From contig NZ_JARTVY010000001.1 in NCBI RefSeq assembly GCF_031450805.1, forward strand, positions 2,046,001 through 2,110,000: a stretch of DNA of 64,000 nt, in the 5' to 3' direction. The stretch is from Caballeronia sp031450805 (GTDB lineage Bacteria > Pseudomonadota > Gammaproteobacteria > Burkholderiales > Burkholderiaceae). The notes under the pieces were generated by a model. It was not told the origin of the DNA and did no database searches. It was given only the letters and a program-made list of their open reading frames with translations. Made by a program: the position numbers and the translations under genes. Shown here piece after piece: positions 18,607 through 27,169 of this stretch. The first letter of the stretch is position 1. Every line of letters starts with the position of its first letter.

Positions 18607-19704
18607 ATGAACGTCACCGAATACTACGAAAACGAACTGCGGACGCGGGGTTATCAATCGGATGCGGCGCAGCTCGCGGCGGTCGCGCGGCTGCAGCGCT
18701 GCTACGAGGAATGGGTGGCGTACAAGGCGCGCCGCTCGAACGCGCTGAAGAAGTTCCTCGTGCATCCCGATCTGCCGCGCGGCGTCTACATGTGGGGCGG
18801 CGTGGGGCGCGGCAAGAGCTTTCTGATGGACAGCTTCTATGCGGTCGTGCCGGTGCAGCGCAAGACGCGCCTGCATTTTCACGAATTCATGCGGGAAGTG
18901 CATCGCGAGCTGGAAGAACTGAAAGGCCAGTCCGACCCGCTCGACGAACTCGCGCGGCGCATTTCGAAGCGGTATCGGCTGATCTGCTTCGACGAGTTTC
19001 ACGTTTCGGATATCGCCGACGCGATGATTCTTTATCGCCTGCTCGATCGCCTCTTCACGAATGGCGTGCAGTTCGTGATGACGTCCAACTACGAGCCGGA
19101 CACGCTGTATCCCGAAGGGCTGCATCGCGACCGCCTGCTGCCGGCGATCGAACTCATCAAGAACAATCTGGACGTGCTGAACGTGGATGCCGGCACCGAC
19201 TATCGCAAGCGCACGCTCTCGCAGGTGAAGGCGTATCACTGGCCGCTCGGCGCGGCGGCGGACAAGGCGCTGCGCGCGGACTACGCGAAGCTCGCGGCCG
19301 TGCCGGACGAAAGCCCGATCCTGCATATCGAGAAGCGCGAGATCAAGGCGTTGCGTAAAGCCGATGGCGTCGTCTGGTTCGACTTCGCGACGCTGTGCGG
19401 CGGGCCGCGCTCGCAGAACGACTACCTGGAACTGGCGAGCCGTTTTCATGCGGTCATCCTCTCGGACGTGCCGCAGATGTCCCCGCGCATGGCGTCCGAA
19501 GCGCGCCGCTTCACGTGGCTCATCGACGTGTTTTACGACCACAAGGTAAAGCTGCTGATGTCGGCGGCCGTGCCGGCCGAGCAGCTCTATGTGGAAGGCC
19601 CGATGGCCAACGAGTTCGCGCGCACGGTGTCGCGCATCGTCGAGATGCAGTCGCAGGAATACCTCGAGGCGCCGCGCCGCACAGTGAACGTATCGCTTAC
19701 TTAG
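18607..19704 (+). CDS. zapE: Cell division ATPase ZapE (AFG1 family)
   Basis: ZapE is an AAA-type ATPase that binds FtsZ and destabilises its polymers under stress; mitochondrial AFG1 is a homologue. The 365-residue product has Walker A GGVGRGKS (residues 64-71), Walker B RLICFDEFHVSDIADAM, and the sensor region VMTSNYEPDTLYPEGLHRDR, all typical of the family. The length fits ZapE (about 365-375). It starts 16 bases after the suc terminator stem. No other cell-division gene lies beside it in this window. Confidence 0.94.
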   Translation: MNVTEYYENELRTRGYQSDAAQLAAVARLQRCYEEWVAYKARRSNALKKFLVHPDLPRGVYMWGGVGRGKSFLMDSFYAVVPVQRKTRLHFHEFMREVHRELEELKGQSDPLDELARRISKRYRLICFDEFHVSDIADAMILYRLLDRLFTNGVQFVMTSNYEPDTLYPEGLHRDRLLPAIELIKNNLDVLNVDAGTDYRKRTLSQVKAYHWPLGAAADKALRADYAKLAAVPDESPILHIEKREIKALRKADGVVWFDFATLCGGPRSQNDYLELASRFHAVILSDVPQMSPRMASEARRFTWLIDVFYDHKVKLLMSAAVPAEQLYVEGPMANEFARTVSRIVEMQSQEYLEAPRRTVNVSLT

Positions 19705-19853
19705 GCTAATACGAGAAATCAAAATTAGGCCGTTAGGCAAACGGCACAAGGCTCGCGCCGGGTTTTCAAGATTCGGATGCCTCTGATTTGCCAGCCGGAA
19801 GGCACTCGGTATCGTTCTAGCCAGTTATTGGTCAGCTAATTGGAGAGAACACC

Positions 19854-20270
19854 GTGAAGCCCTACCGCGACATGTCCGACGAAGAATGGCAGATGGTTGC
19901 TCCTCTGCTCCCCGAACTGCGCCCGCGTTCGGAATTGCGCGGCCGGCCGCTCGCCAACACGCGCGCCGTGCTGAACGGCGTGCTGTGGGTCATGTACAGC
20001 GGCGCGTCGTGGTCCACGCTGCCGCGCAAGTATCCGTCCTATCAGACGTGCCATCGCCGCTTCAAGGCATGGCACGAGTCGGGCGTGCTGCTGCGCGTGA
20101 TGACGCAACTGTTCGGCCCGGCGGGCGAATCGCTCTATGCGCTCATGACCTCGCGCATGCGCGTGCCGGCGGAGATGCCTGTTGCGACGGCGGAGACCAT
20201 CGGCGTCGTGCAGCAGATTGCCGTCCCGCGCGTGCAGCATGTCGAGGCGCCTGTGCGTCAGGCAGCCTGA
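19854..20270 (+). CDS. Stand-alone IS5-type transposase N-terminal domain protein (DUF4096-like)
   Basis: The 138-residue product matches the N-terminal helical domain of IS5/IS4-type transposases (YRDMSDEEWQMVAPLLPELR, then RAVLNGVLWVMYSGASW and YQTCHRRFKAWHESGVL). It has no DDE catalytic domain; after about residue 100 the sequence is unrelated. It starts at GTG with a good GGAGAG ribosome-binding site. The GC-rich third positions match the host genes, and no terminal inverted repeats or target duplication are visible. It therefore looks like a resident, domesticated DNA-binding domain rather than a fresh insertion sequence fragment, but an old remnant remains possible. Function unknown. 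Confidence 0.75.
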   Translation: MKPYRDMSDEEWQMVAPLLPELRPRSELRGRPLANTRAVLNGVLWVMYSGASWSTLPRKYPSYQTCHRRFKAWHESGVLLRVMTQLFGPAGESLYALMTSRMRVPAEMPVATAETIGVVQQIAVPRVQHVEAPVRQAA

Positions 20271-20310
20271 ACACGGTTCGAAAGACGGCACGCGCTTGCG
20301 CGTAGCCCGA

Positions 20311-20347
20311 AAGACAAAAGCCGGCAAGACGCGAAGTCTTCGCCGGC
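20311..20347 (-). terminator. Intrinsic terminator of the DUF2147 gene
   Basis: Read on the minus strand, a stem of GCCGGC plus AGAC/GTCT pairs (20320-20330 with 20335-20347) is followed by TTTTGTCTTT. It stands 29 bases past the DUF2147 stop. It may also slow transcription from the IS5-type gene on the other strand, though the T tract on that side is poor. Confidence 0.7.
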
Positions 20348-20375
20348 ATTGTCGTTTATAAGCGCGTCGCGCGCA

Positions 20376-20840
20376 TCATTGCTGCCGCAGCCACGTCTGC
20401 GAGCGTCCGAGCAGCGAAACGCCGATATAGCCGCGCACCACCAGCTTCTGTCCGCCGCTCTCGAGCGTCATCCTGCACTTGTAGAGCTTGCCGTTTTCCG
20501 GATCGAGGATGTGTCCGCCGGTCCACGCGTCGCCGTCGCGCTTCATGCCGGTGATGATGGTCATGCCCTTGATGAGCTGGTCCTTGCGCTCGTCCGTGCA
20601 GGCCGTGCAGCGGCGCTCCGGATGATCGAACTCGCCGATACCCCGCACGACCTTGCCTTCCAGTTGTCCGTTGCCGTCGTCGACGATCTGAATGATGGCC
20701 CGGGGCTTGCCCGACGCGTCATCGATGGTTTGCCACGTGCCGACCGGCGTCGCCGCTTGCGCGAACGCGGCCGATGCCGTCAGCGCGAAGAGGGCGCTTG
20801 TCACCACGCGCGCGCCGAGGCGGCCAATGTAATGCGTCAT
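20376..20840 (-). CDS. Exported DUF2147 family protein
   Basis: The 154-residue product has a Sec signal peptide (about residues 1-28, cleavage likely after AFAQA) and a DUF2147 lipocalin-like beta domain, recognised by TPVGTWQTIDDASGKPRAII, the CTAC pair in HPERRCTACTDE, and ITGMKRDGDAWTGGHILDPENGKLYKCRM. DUF2147 proteins are periplasmic or surface proteins of unknown function, common in proteobacteria. It lies 52 bases downstream of surE on the same strand and could be cotranscribed with it, ending at the terminator at 20311-20347. Confidence 0.9.
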   Translation of the reverse strand: MTHYIGRLGARVVTSALFALTASAAFAQAATPVGTWQTIDDASGKPRAIIQIVDDGNGQLEGKVVRGIGEFDHPERRCTACTDERKDQLIKGMTIITGMKRDGDAWTGGHILDPENGKLYKCRMTLESGGQKLVVRGYIGVSLLGRSQTWLRQQ

Positions 20841-20892
20841 GTCGTCTCCTTGTTCTTGTGATGGCGCGTCGATGCCGAGGGCTTTCAGCCGC

Positions 20893-21681
20893 TCAGACGT
20901 TGCCCTTCAAGCCGGCCTGAAGCGTTTCGAAAGTCTGCAGGGCGGTGCGGTCGAAATGCAGCGGCGTCACCGAGACGCGCTTCGACGCCACGACCGCCGT
21001 TTCGCTGTCGGGGGCATTCTCGCGCGGTCCGCGCTGAAAGCGCAGCCAGAAATAATCGATGCCGCGCGGATCGACTTCCGGCGCCACGTCGATGCCTTCC
21101 ACGAGCCCGACACCTTGCCGCGTGACGGTCAGCGGACCGGCGGCGGAGGCATCGCAATCGGGGAAGTTGACGTTGAGACAAGTGGGCGCGTCGTGCGAGA
21201 TGGCGAGCAGCCGGCGGATCACGCCAGGCGCGAGTTCACGCGCGGTGTCCCAGCGCACGTTCTCGCGATCGCTGAACGTCTGACTGAGCGCAATGGACGG
21301 CAGGCCGAGCAGCAGGCCCGTCATTGCTGCACCGACGGTGCCGGAGAACATCGTCTCCACGCCCAGATTCGCGCCGCGATTGATGCCCGAGAGCACGAGC
21401 GTCGGCGGCGCGTCTTTCATCAGATGGCGCGCGGCCATCACGACGCAGTCGCCGGGTGTGCCTTGTACGCCGAAGCGCCGCTCGCCCCGGCGCGAGATGC
21501 GCAGCGGCGAATGCAGGCTGATGGAATGCGACGTGCCGCTTTGATCGTGCTCGGGTGCGATCACCCAGACTTCGTGCGCGAGCTCGGCGGCGACGGCTTC
21601 GAGCACGGCGAGGCCGGGCGCGTCGATGCCGTCGTCATTGGTCAGCAGCACACGTTGAACGATGGGTTCAATAGCGGACAT
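20893..21681 (-). CDS. surE: 5'/3'-nucleotidase SurE
   Basis: SurE is a metal-dependent survival phosphatase that hydrolyses nucleoside monophosphates and short polyphosphate. The 262-residue product has the metal-binding LLTNDDGIDAPG near the N-terminus (Asp16, Asp17), IAPEHDQSGTSHSISL, the GTPGDCV segment, and SGINRGANLGVETMFSGTVGAAM. All the key residues are present. It is not next to pcm, nlpD or rpoS, the usual surE neighbours, so it may be a second surE copy. It precedes the DUF2147 gene by 52 bases. Confidence 0.95.
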   Translation of the reverse strand: MSAIEPIVQRVLLTNDDGIDAPGLAVLEAVAAELAHEVWVIAPEHDQSGTSHSISLHSPLRISRRGERRFGVQGTPGDCVVMAARHLMKDAPPTLVLSGINRGANLGVETMFSGTVGAAMTGLLLGLPSIALSQTFSDRENVRWDTARELAPGVIRRLLAISHDAPTCLNVNFPDCDASAAGPLTVTRQGVGLVEGIDVAPEVDPRGIDYFWLRFQRGPRENAPDSETAVVASKRVSVTPLHFDRTALQTFETLQAGLKGNV

Positions 21682-21755
21682 CGCGAATCGCTCCTTCGGC
21701 CGGTGGTGAAAGTATCGACCGATTATTACAGAGTTCGCGATGAAAAGCGGGCCGC

Positions 21756-21995
21756 TTATTTGACGCCGAGACCGCGCAGCACGGCGTTGCCGTCTTCGGT
21801 GAGGCGCACTTTCGGGCCGCTCGCGTCCGGCGACACGATCTCGACATAGCCGTATTCCTGCAGCGACGCGACGTCGGGCGTCGCTGCCATGGCGTCGATC
21901 GGTGCGTGCAGCAGCAGGAGCAGCGTCGCGATCTCGTGGTGGCTGAGCAGCCGCTTGATGACTCGCCTGGGAGCGAGGTTGGCGCGGAGGTTCAT
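21756..21995 (-). CDS. Small winged-helix-like protein, function unknown
   Basis: This 79-residue protein starts at ATG 21995 behind a good AAGGAG ribosome-binding site. The second half, ASLQEYGYVEIVSP followed by PKVRLTEDGNAVLRGLG, is the wing and last helix pattern seen at the end of MarR/PadR-type winged-helix domains. The N-terminal half is basic and helical (RRVIKRLLSHHEIATLLLLL). There is no sensor domain and no signal peptide. It may be a minimal DNA-binding protein or a protein-protein wHTH module. It stands alone, 75 bases upstream of surE. I do not know a named homologue. Confidence 0.65.
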   Translation of the reverse strand: MNLRANLAPRRVIKRLLSHHEIATLLLLLHAPIDAMAATPDVASLQEYGYVEIVSPDASGPKVRLTEDGNAVLRGLGVK

Positions 21996-22167
21996 GAGCG
22001 AACTCCTTGTGTTTGCATGACGATGCGCGCCGCTTGTCCGTGCGGCCGCGTTGATGTCGATGATGAGGTCGGGCAAGCGTATCGACGCATTCTTAGGCGA
22101 GACTTAAATCCTGCGCCGCGAGCGTGAAGCAGGCGTTACAGCGTGTGTCAGCAACTCAGTAGGCGCT

Positions 22168-23040
22168 TCAGAAGCGATAGTCGGGATTGGCGGGATCGAA
22201 GGTCAGATCGTCGAACGACCTGGGGACGATGTGTTCGAACAAGACGCTTTCAAAGAGATTGCCGTCGTCGTCGAATGACTCGACGGTGCGAAAGAGCGGC
22301 TGGTTCAGGTCGAGGCCGAGCACTTCGCGTTTCGCGTAGAAGCCCGGCTGTGCATCGGGCGCGGCGTAGGTAAGGGCGACCACGCGTACGCCGTGGACCG
22401 TTTTCACTTCGATGTCCGCCGGCTGCGTGATGCCGGCTGCGGGGAACTTGCGGCCTTCGTCGATGAATCGTTGCGTGATGGCGTCGATACCGAGTTCGCG
22501 GATCGAGTGATTCGATTGCGCGCGGGCGAGTGGTCCGTTGATAGACGCCCACATCGGCAGGACGCCGAGCATGCCGCCCAGATGACCGTAAAGTTCGCCC
22601 GGCCGTCTGGATGCGTCGTAGATCACTTCCTGACCGGCGTGCGCGCCGTCGGGGAGCCACTTGGCGTAGATGCGTAGCGGGTCGTGCGTGACGCGCACGA
22701 GCATGTGATCGGCGCGCCGGGGCCATCGCCCGTTGATGCGTTCGCGCCGCAGCATGGTGAATTCGCACGATGCGTATCGCGCGAGTCCTTGTTGCAGGTA
22801 GAGGGGGAGCGTATGCGGATCGAGCGAGCGGAAGAGGGCGACGAGTTGATGATCGTCGAGCGCGGCGAGCGTGCCATTGGCGGCGGCGTGGGCGAGCCAG
22901 CGCACTTGCTGGCCGGTGGTTAGCGCGCCGACGCTGTCGGGACTGGTTACTTGCGCGTGGGCGTGCAGGCCAATGCAGAGGCAAGCGAACGCAACAACGC
23001 GACGAAGCCAGCGGCAAAAACGGCGGGGCGTTGGCGGCAT
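22168..23040 (-). CDS. Exported DUF1571 family protein
   Basis: The 290-residue product begins with a basic, hydrophobic signal peptide (about residues 1-29, cleavage near HAHAQ). The mature part fits DUF1571: YASCEFTMLRRERINGRWPR, the basic MLVRVTHDPLRIYAKWLPD, and AGQEVIYDASRRPGELYGHL. This family resembles outer-membrane lipoprotein-carrier-type beta folds and is periplasmic; its function is not known. It is monocistronic, with a 312-base gene-free region upstream. Cysteine content is low. The call rests on the central motif region only. Confidence 0.82.
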   Translation of the reverse strand: MPPTPRRFCRWLRRVVAFACLCIGLHAHAQVTSPDSVGALTTGQQVRWLAHAAANGTLAALDDHQLVALFRSLDPHTLPLYLQQGLARYASCEFTMLRRERINGRWPRRADHMLVRVTHDPLRIYAKWLPDGAHAGQEVIYDASRRPGELYGHLGGMLGVLPMWASINGPLARAQSNHSIRELGIDAITQRFIDEGRKFPAAGITQPADIEVKTVHGVRVVALTYAAPDAQPGFYAKREVLGLDLNQPLFRTVESFDDDGNLFESVLFEHIVPRSFDDLTFDPANPDYRF

Positions 23041-23352
23041 GGCGAATCCTCGATGTCGGCACGGCGTGGGCTGGCATCAAGCGAGAGCGATGCCAAATGC
23101 ATCGTTAACGATGGAGTTGGTGAACTTCTTCCGCGGATGCTTCGCGAGGTACGGTGCGACCGTTGGTGTCAACCAGCTAACGGGCTGGGAGGACGCAAGT
23201 TGTCAGCGGGCGTGGAAGGTGACCGATGTGCTACGGAGCAATTACGCCAGTTCGTGCCTTTTGCGGTTCGAAAAAGGCTGCTTTCTCACCCCCGCTCGCG
23301 GGACGGGCGCGCCAACAACCGGCACGAATACAAGCTCTCCGCAGGATGACCG
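23041..23352. other. Gene-free stretch between DUF1571 and thiolase genes
   Basis: 312 bases with no convincing gene on either strand. It must hold the promoter of the DUF1571 gene (minus) and the 3' end of the thiolase message. Open frames crossing it continue as antisense shadows of the neighbouring genes. I see no clear terminator hairpin. Confidence 0.5.
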
Positions 23353-24648
23353 TTACCGCTCCAGAACCGCAACAACCCCTTGCCCGCCGGCGGCACAGAT
23401 TGAGATGAGCCCTCGCAAGGGCTGACCATCGCTATGCTCAGGCGCATGGGCGAGCAGCTTGGCAAGCGTCCCCACGATCCGTCCGCCGGTAGCAGCAAAC
23501 GGATGCCCGACCGCCAGCGATCCGCCACAAACATTCATCCGTGCAGGATCTACACCGCCAAGCGGCGCGGAAAGCCCGAGCGCATCCCTGCAGTACTCCT
23601 CGTCCTGCCAGGCAGCAAGCGTACAAAGCACCTGCGCGGCAAACGCCTCGTGGATCTCGTAAAAATCAAAGTCCTGAAGCGAGAGGCCGGCGCGCGCGAG
23701 CATCGAAGGCACCGCGTAGACAGGCGCCATCAACAAGCCTTCGCGCTTGTCGAAGTAATCAACCGCAGCAGTAGCGGAGAACGTGAGAAAAGCGAGCACC
23801 GGCAGTCCTCGCCGCGCCGCCCATTCCTCGGAAGCAAGCAGAACGACAGAAGCCCCGTCGGTAAGCGGAGTCGAATTGCCGGCGGTGAGCGTCCCGGCAT
23901 CGCGATCGAATACGGGCTTCAGCTGCGCGAGCTGGTCGAGCGAAACATCGGGACGGACATTGTTGTCCCGCGTGAGCCCATGAAACGGCGTCATCAGATC
24001 GTTGAAGAAGCCGCGCGAATAGGCCGCCGCGAGCTTGAGATGGCTCTCTTGCGCAAGCGCGTCCTGCCCCTCGCGCGAAATCTTCCAGCGTTTGGCCATG
24101 AGCTCGCAATGCTCGCCCATCGAAAGCCCGGTGCGCGGCTCGGCGTTGTGCGGCAGCGCGGGCCGAAAGAACATGCCGGGCCGCAGCTTGGCCAACGCAC
24201 CGGCACGCTGACGCGTCGAACGGCTGCGATTCGCCTCGAGCAGAATCTTGCGCATCCGCTCGTTCACGCCGATGGGCGCGTCCGACGCCGAATCGACACC
24301 CCCCGCGATGCCGGCATCGATCTGCCCGAGCGCGATCTTGTTGGCGACGAGAATCACCGCTTCGAGCCCGGTGCCGCACGCCTGCTGCACATCGCAGGCG
24401 GGCGTTTCCCTCGCAAGCGTCGTCGCGAGCGCGGCTTCACGCGTGAGATTGAAGTCGCGCGAATGCTTGATGACCGCGCCCGCCGCCACTTCGCCGAGGC
24501 GCACGCCGTGCAGTTCGTAGCGGTCGACGAGCCCTTGCAGCGTGAAGCTCAGCATGTCCAGATTCGACGCCGTGGCATAAGCGGTGTTCGATCGCGCGAA
24601 CGGAATGCGATTGCTGCCGATGATCGCGACGCGCCGCACTTCGCTCAT
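23353..24648 (-). CDS. Acetyl-CoA acetyltransferase (thiolase, FadI/FadA2 type)
   Basis: Thiolases cleave 3-oxoacyl-CoA with CoA, or condense acetyl-CoA in reverse. The 431-residue product has the nucleophilic Cys91 in CDVQQACGTGLEA, the EIHEAFAAQ motif, GGSLAVGHPFAATGGR with the catalytic His, and the second Cys in SICAAGGQG. The ICAAGGQG ending and length are of the FadI/FadA2 type. The ATG at 24648 overlaps the stop of the upstream hydratase gene as ATGA, so the two are translationally coupled. It is the last gene of fabG-maoC-thiolase. Its chain-length preference cannot be seen. Confidence 0.9.
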   Translation of the reverse strand: MSEVRRVAIIGSNRIPFARSNTAYATASNLDMLSFTLQGLVDRYELHGVRLGEVAAGAVIKHSRDFNLTREAALATTLARETPACDVQQACGTGLEAVILVANKIALGQIDAGIAGGVDSASDAPIGVNERMRKILLEANRSRSTRQRAGALAKLRPGMFFRPALPHNAEPRTGLSMGEHCELMAKRWKISREGQDALAQESHLKLAAAYSRGFFNDLMTPFHGLTRDNNVRPDVSLDQLAQLKPVFDRDAGTLTAGNSTPLTDGASVVLLASEEWAARRGLPVLAFLTFSATAAVDYFDKREGLLMAPVYAVPSMLARAGLSLQDFDFYEIHEAFAAQVLCTLAAWQDEEYCRDALGLSAPLGGVDPARMNVCGGSLAVGHPFAATGGRIVGTLAKLLAHAPEHSDGQPLRGLISICAAGGQGVVAVLER

Positions 24649-25553
24649 GGCAGCTCCCATTCGAAGCGACCTCGCAGATGCGGACGCTCGCCCGCGAGAT
24701 CGCGCACTTCGAAATCGCGCGCGTCGGGCGAGGGCGCGGCGGTCCACAGGCTCGCATCGCCGGGAAGGTAGAGCGGCAGCTTGAAGTCGCCGTGCGCGTG
24801 ACCCGCTGCGAGCGTCTTCGACGGAGACAGCGCCGCGAGCGTGCGGGCGAGCGTCCACATGCCGTGGGCGATGGCGCGCGGAAAACCGAACGCCTTTGCG
24901 CTGAGCGCGTGCAGGTGGATCGGATTGAAGTCGCCCGATGCCTTCGCGTAATCGCGTCCGAGCTGCGCGGGCAACTGCCAGCGCGCCTCGCGAGCGAGCA
25001 ATACGGCGGGCGGTTCGGCGGCGCGAGGCAGCGGCGCGACGCCATGGCTCTTGCCGTCACGTCTCAGATAGACGCTGTCGCCATCCCAGACCGCTTCGCC
25101 GCGTCGATAAATCCGCGTGTGCAGCGTGAAAGCATGGCCTTTCTCGTGCGGCACGACCGGCCCGCATTCCACTTCGATCCGCACGCGCTGCCCGGCGGCG
25201 AGCGGCCTGCGCAGCCGGACGCTGTTCGAGAGATGCACCATGCCGAGCGCGGGCCACGGAAACGACGGATCGGTGAGCATCATCAGATGCAGCGGAAACG
25301 CGAGCACATGCGGAAACGTGAGCGGCAGGCCATGTTCGGGAATGAAGCCGCACACGCGCGCATAGCGCCCGATGTGTTCGGCGTCGAGCCGCACGTCCGG
25401 CCGCACGAGCCGCAGCGCGGGCAGCTCCGGAGCACGACCGCGCCGGAATAGGCCGGGCAGGGCGCGCCCATACAGCCTGGCGGGCGGCGGCAGCGTGTCG
25501 ATGACGACGGTGCGCGCGCGCTGCATCGGCGATGCCGGCAGGGGCGTCTGCAT
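24645..25553 (-). CDS. MaoC-like (R)-specific enoyl thioester hydratase
   Basis: MaoC/hot-dog hydratases add water to trans-2-enoyl-CoA or -ACP. The 302-residue product is a double hot-dog. Its C-terminal half has the hydratase-2 motif in DYAKASGDFNPIHLH (Asp and His catalytic, about residues 198-212), followed by AFGFPRAIAHGMW. The N-terminal half is a degenerate hot-dog starting around residue 50. The start at ATG 25553 lies 2 bases after the stop of the FabG gene, and its own stop overlaps the thiolase start, so the three genes are tightly coupled. It resembles mycobacterial HtdX in size and context. Confidence 0.87.
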   Translation of the reverse strand: MQTPLPASPMQRARTVVIDTLPPPARLYGRALPGLFRRGRAPELPALRLVRPDVRLDAEHIGRYARVCGFIPEHGLPLTFPHVLAFPLHLMMLTDPSFPWPALGMVHLSNSVRLRRPLAAGQRVRIEVECGPVVPHEKGHAFTLHTRIYRRGEAVWDGDSVYLRRDGKSHGVAPLPRAAEPPAVLLAREARWQLPAQLGRDYAKASGDFNPIHLHALSAKAFGFPRAIAHGMWTLARTLAALSPSKTLAAGHAHGDFKLPLYLPGDASLWTAAPSPDARDFEVRDLAGERPHLRGRFEWELP

Positions 25554-25555
25554 CG

Positions 25556-27013
25556 CTAGGCTCCGACGAGGCTTTGGCCGCACACGCGCACGACGTTGCC
25601 GGTGATGTTCGCGCACCCCGGACTCGCGAGCCACGCGACGGTTTCGGCGACATCGACGGGCAGGCCGCCTTGTCCCATCGAGTTGAGGCGTCGTCCGGCC
25701 TCGCGCGTCGTGAACGGCATGCGCGCGGTCATCTGCGTTTCGATGAAGCCCGGCGCGACCGCGTTGATCGTGATGCCGCGCTCGCGCAAGAGCGGCGCCA
25801 TGCTTTGCACACGCCCGATCACGCCGGCCTTCGATGTCGCGTAGTTCGTCTGTCCGCGATTGCCCGCGATGCCGCTGATCGACGACACCGCCACGATGCG
25901 GCCTCCCGCGCGCAGCACGCCTTGCCCGAGCAGTGCATCGTCGATGCGTTCCTGGGCGATCAGATTGATGTCGAGCACGCTGTCCCACATGTCGCCTGTC
26001 ATCCGCGCGATGGTCTTGTCGCGCGTGATGCCCGCGTTATGCACGACGATATCCACGCCGCCCGATGCGAGAAGCGCCGCTGCGATTTCGGCGGGCGCAT
26101 CGGCGGCGGCGATATCCGCGATCAGCGCGGCATGCGCGCCGTCCGACGGCGACATGTCCTCGATGGCGAGCATGGTCTGGTCGAGCGCGTCGCGGGCGGC
26201 GTCGATGTCGATTCCGGTGACGATGGCGCCTTGCGTCGCCAGCACCGTCGCGATCGACGCGCCGATGCCGCGCGCCGCACCCGTCACGACGGCGCGCTTG
26301 CCGGCAAGCGGCTGCGTCCAGTTCCCGGGGACGGGGACGGGGGCGGGGGCGGCGGGTCCGTCGATGTGCACGACCTGGGCCGATACATAGGCCGAGCGCG
26401 GCGAGAGAAAGAAGCGCAGCGCGCCTTCGATATCGGCGTTGCCGGTCACGTACAGCAAATTGGACGTGACGCCGTTGCGCGCTTCCTTGCCGAGCGAGCG
26501 CGTCATGCCTTCCAGCGCGCGCTGGGCGGTGGCGGCGCGCGGGTCCGCACAGGACGATGGTGATCGCCCGAGCACGACGATGCGTCCGCTTCTCGCGAGC
26601 GAGCGCAGTGCGTCGTGAAAGAACGCGTACATCGACCGGAGTTCGCTGCTTCCGGTGATGCCGGTTGCGTCGAAGAGGAGCGCATCGACGCGGTGAGCGG
26701 CGGCATCGGCGGTATCGGCGGTATCGGCGGCGTGCGGCTCGAATCGGCCGGTCATCGCGCCGTGGGCGCGCGCAAGCGTGAGCCAGCCCGGCGCGGTGTC
26801 ATGGGCGATGCCCGTCATGCCGATCGCCCTGAGCACCCCGATGATCTGATCCAGCAGTTGAGGCGACGGCCCGGCTCCGATGGCCGCCATGCCGCCGAAC
26901 TCGGCAACGCCCGGGCGATGACGCCGCAGCACCTCCGGCTTCGGCAGCCCGAGCGCGCGGGCGAGGCTCATGCCGAAGGGCGAATTGACGAAGTCGAGAT
27001 AGCGGTCTTTCAT
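25556..27013 (-). CDS. High-molecular-weight 3-oxoacyl reductase (FabG4 type)
   Basis: This SDR reduces 3-oxoacyl thioesters to 3-hydroxyacyl thioesters. At 485 residues it is twice the size of normal FabG. Residues 1 to about 225 form a flavodoxin-like N-terminal domain without a clear nucleotide motif. The C-terminal SDR domain has AVVTGAARGIGAS (about 240-252), NAGITRD, VSSISGIAGNRGQTNYATSK with catalytic Ser, Tyr391 and Lys395. This two-domain form is known from mycobacterial FabG4, which prefers NADH. It is the first gene of the module with the hydratase and thiolase. A run of three ATCGGCGGT repeats near 26705-26731 gives Ala-Asp-Thr repeats in the linker. Confidence 0.9.
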   Translation of the reverse strand: MKDRYLDFVNSPFGMSLARALGLPKPEVLRRHRPGVAEFGGMAAIGAGPSPQLLDQIIGVLRAIGMTGIAHDTAPGWLTLARAHGAMTGRFEPHAADTADTADAAAHRVDALLFDATGITGSSELRSMYAFFHDALRSLARSGRIVVLGRSPSSCADPRAATAQRALEGMTRSLGKEARNGVTSNLLYVTGNADIEGALRFFLSPRSAYVSAQVVHIDGPAAPAPVPVPGNWTQPLAGKRAVVTGAARGIGASIATVLATQGAIVTGIDIDAARDALDQTMLAIEDMSPSDGAHAALIADIAAADAPAEIAAALLASGGVDIVVHNAGITRDKTIARMTGDMWDSVLDINLIAQERIDDALLGQGVLRAGGRIVAVSSISGIAGNRGQTNYATSKAGVIGRVQSMAPLLRERGITINAVAPGFIETQMTARMPFTTREAGRRLNSMGQGGLPVDVAETVAWLASPGCANITGNVVRVCGQSLVGA

Positions 27014-27169
27014 CGATTCATTTGGGCGGCGGTCAGTCGGGCGCGATGCTCGCAGAAACCGTCGCTGCGGTTATGCCATGAATCGAGGATACCGAAGTTT
27101 CGGGGAGGGCGTCGACCGCGACTCCTGGCTTGCGAGAAATCGCGAGCGCGGCACTCCGCATCCCGCGTA

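Noticed and set aside
17083..19749. An 888-codon open frame on the minus strand opposite lpdA and zapE
   Set aside because: Antisense shadow, His/Arg-rich, spans two real genes and their terminator.
19854..20270. A complete insertion sequence at the IS5-type gene
   Set aside because: No catalytic domain, terminal inverted repeats or target-site duplication are visible around it.
22871..23425. A 184-codon plus-strand frame through the gene-free stretch 23041-23352
   Set aside because: Both ends are antisense to real genes, composition is not protein-like, and no ribosome-binding site is seen.
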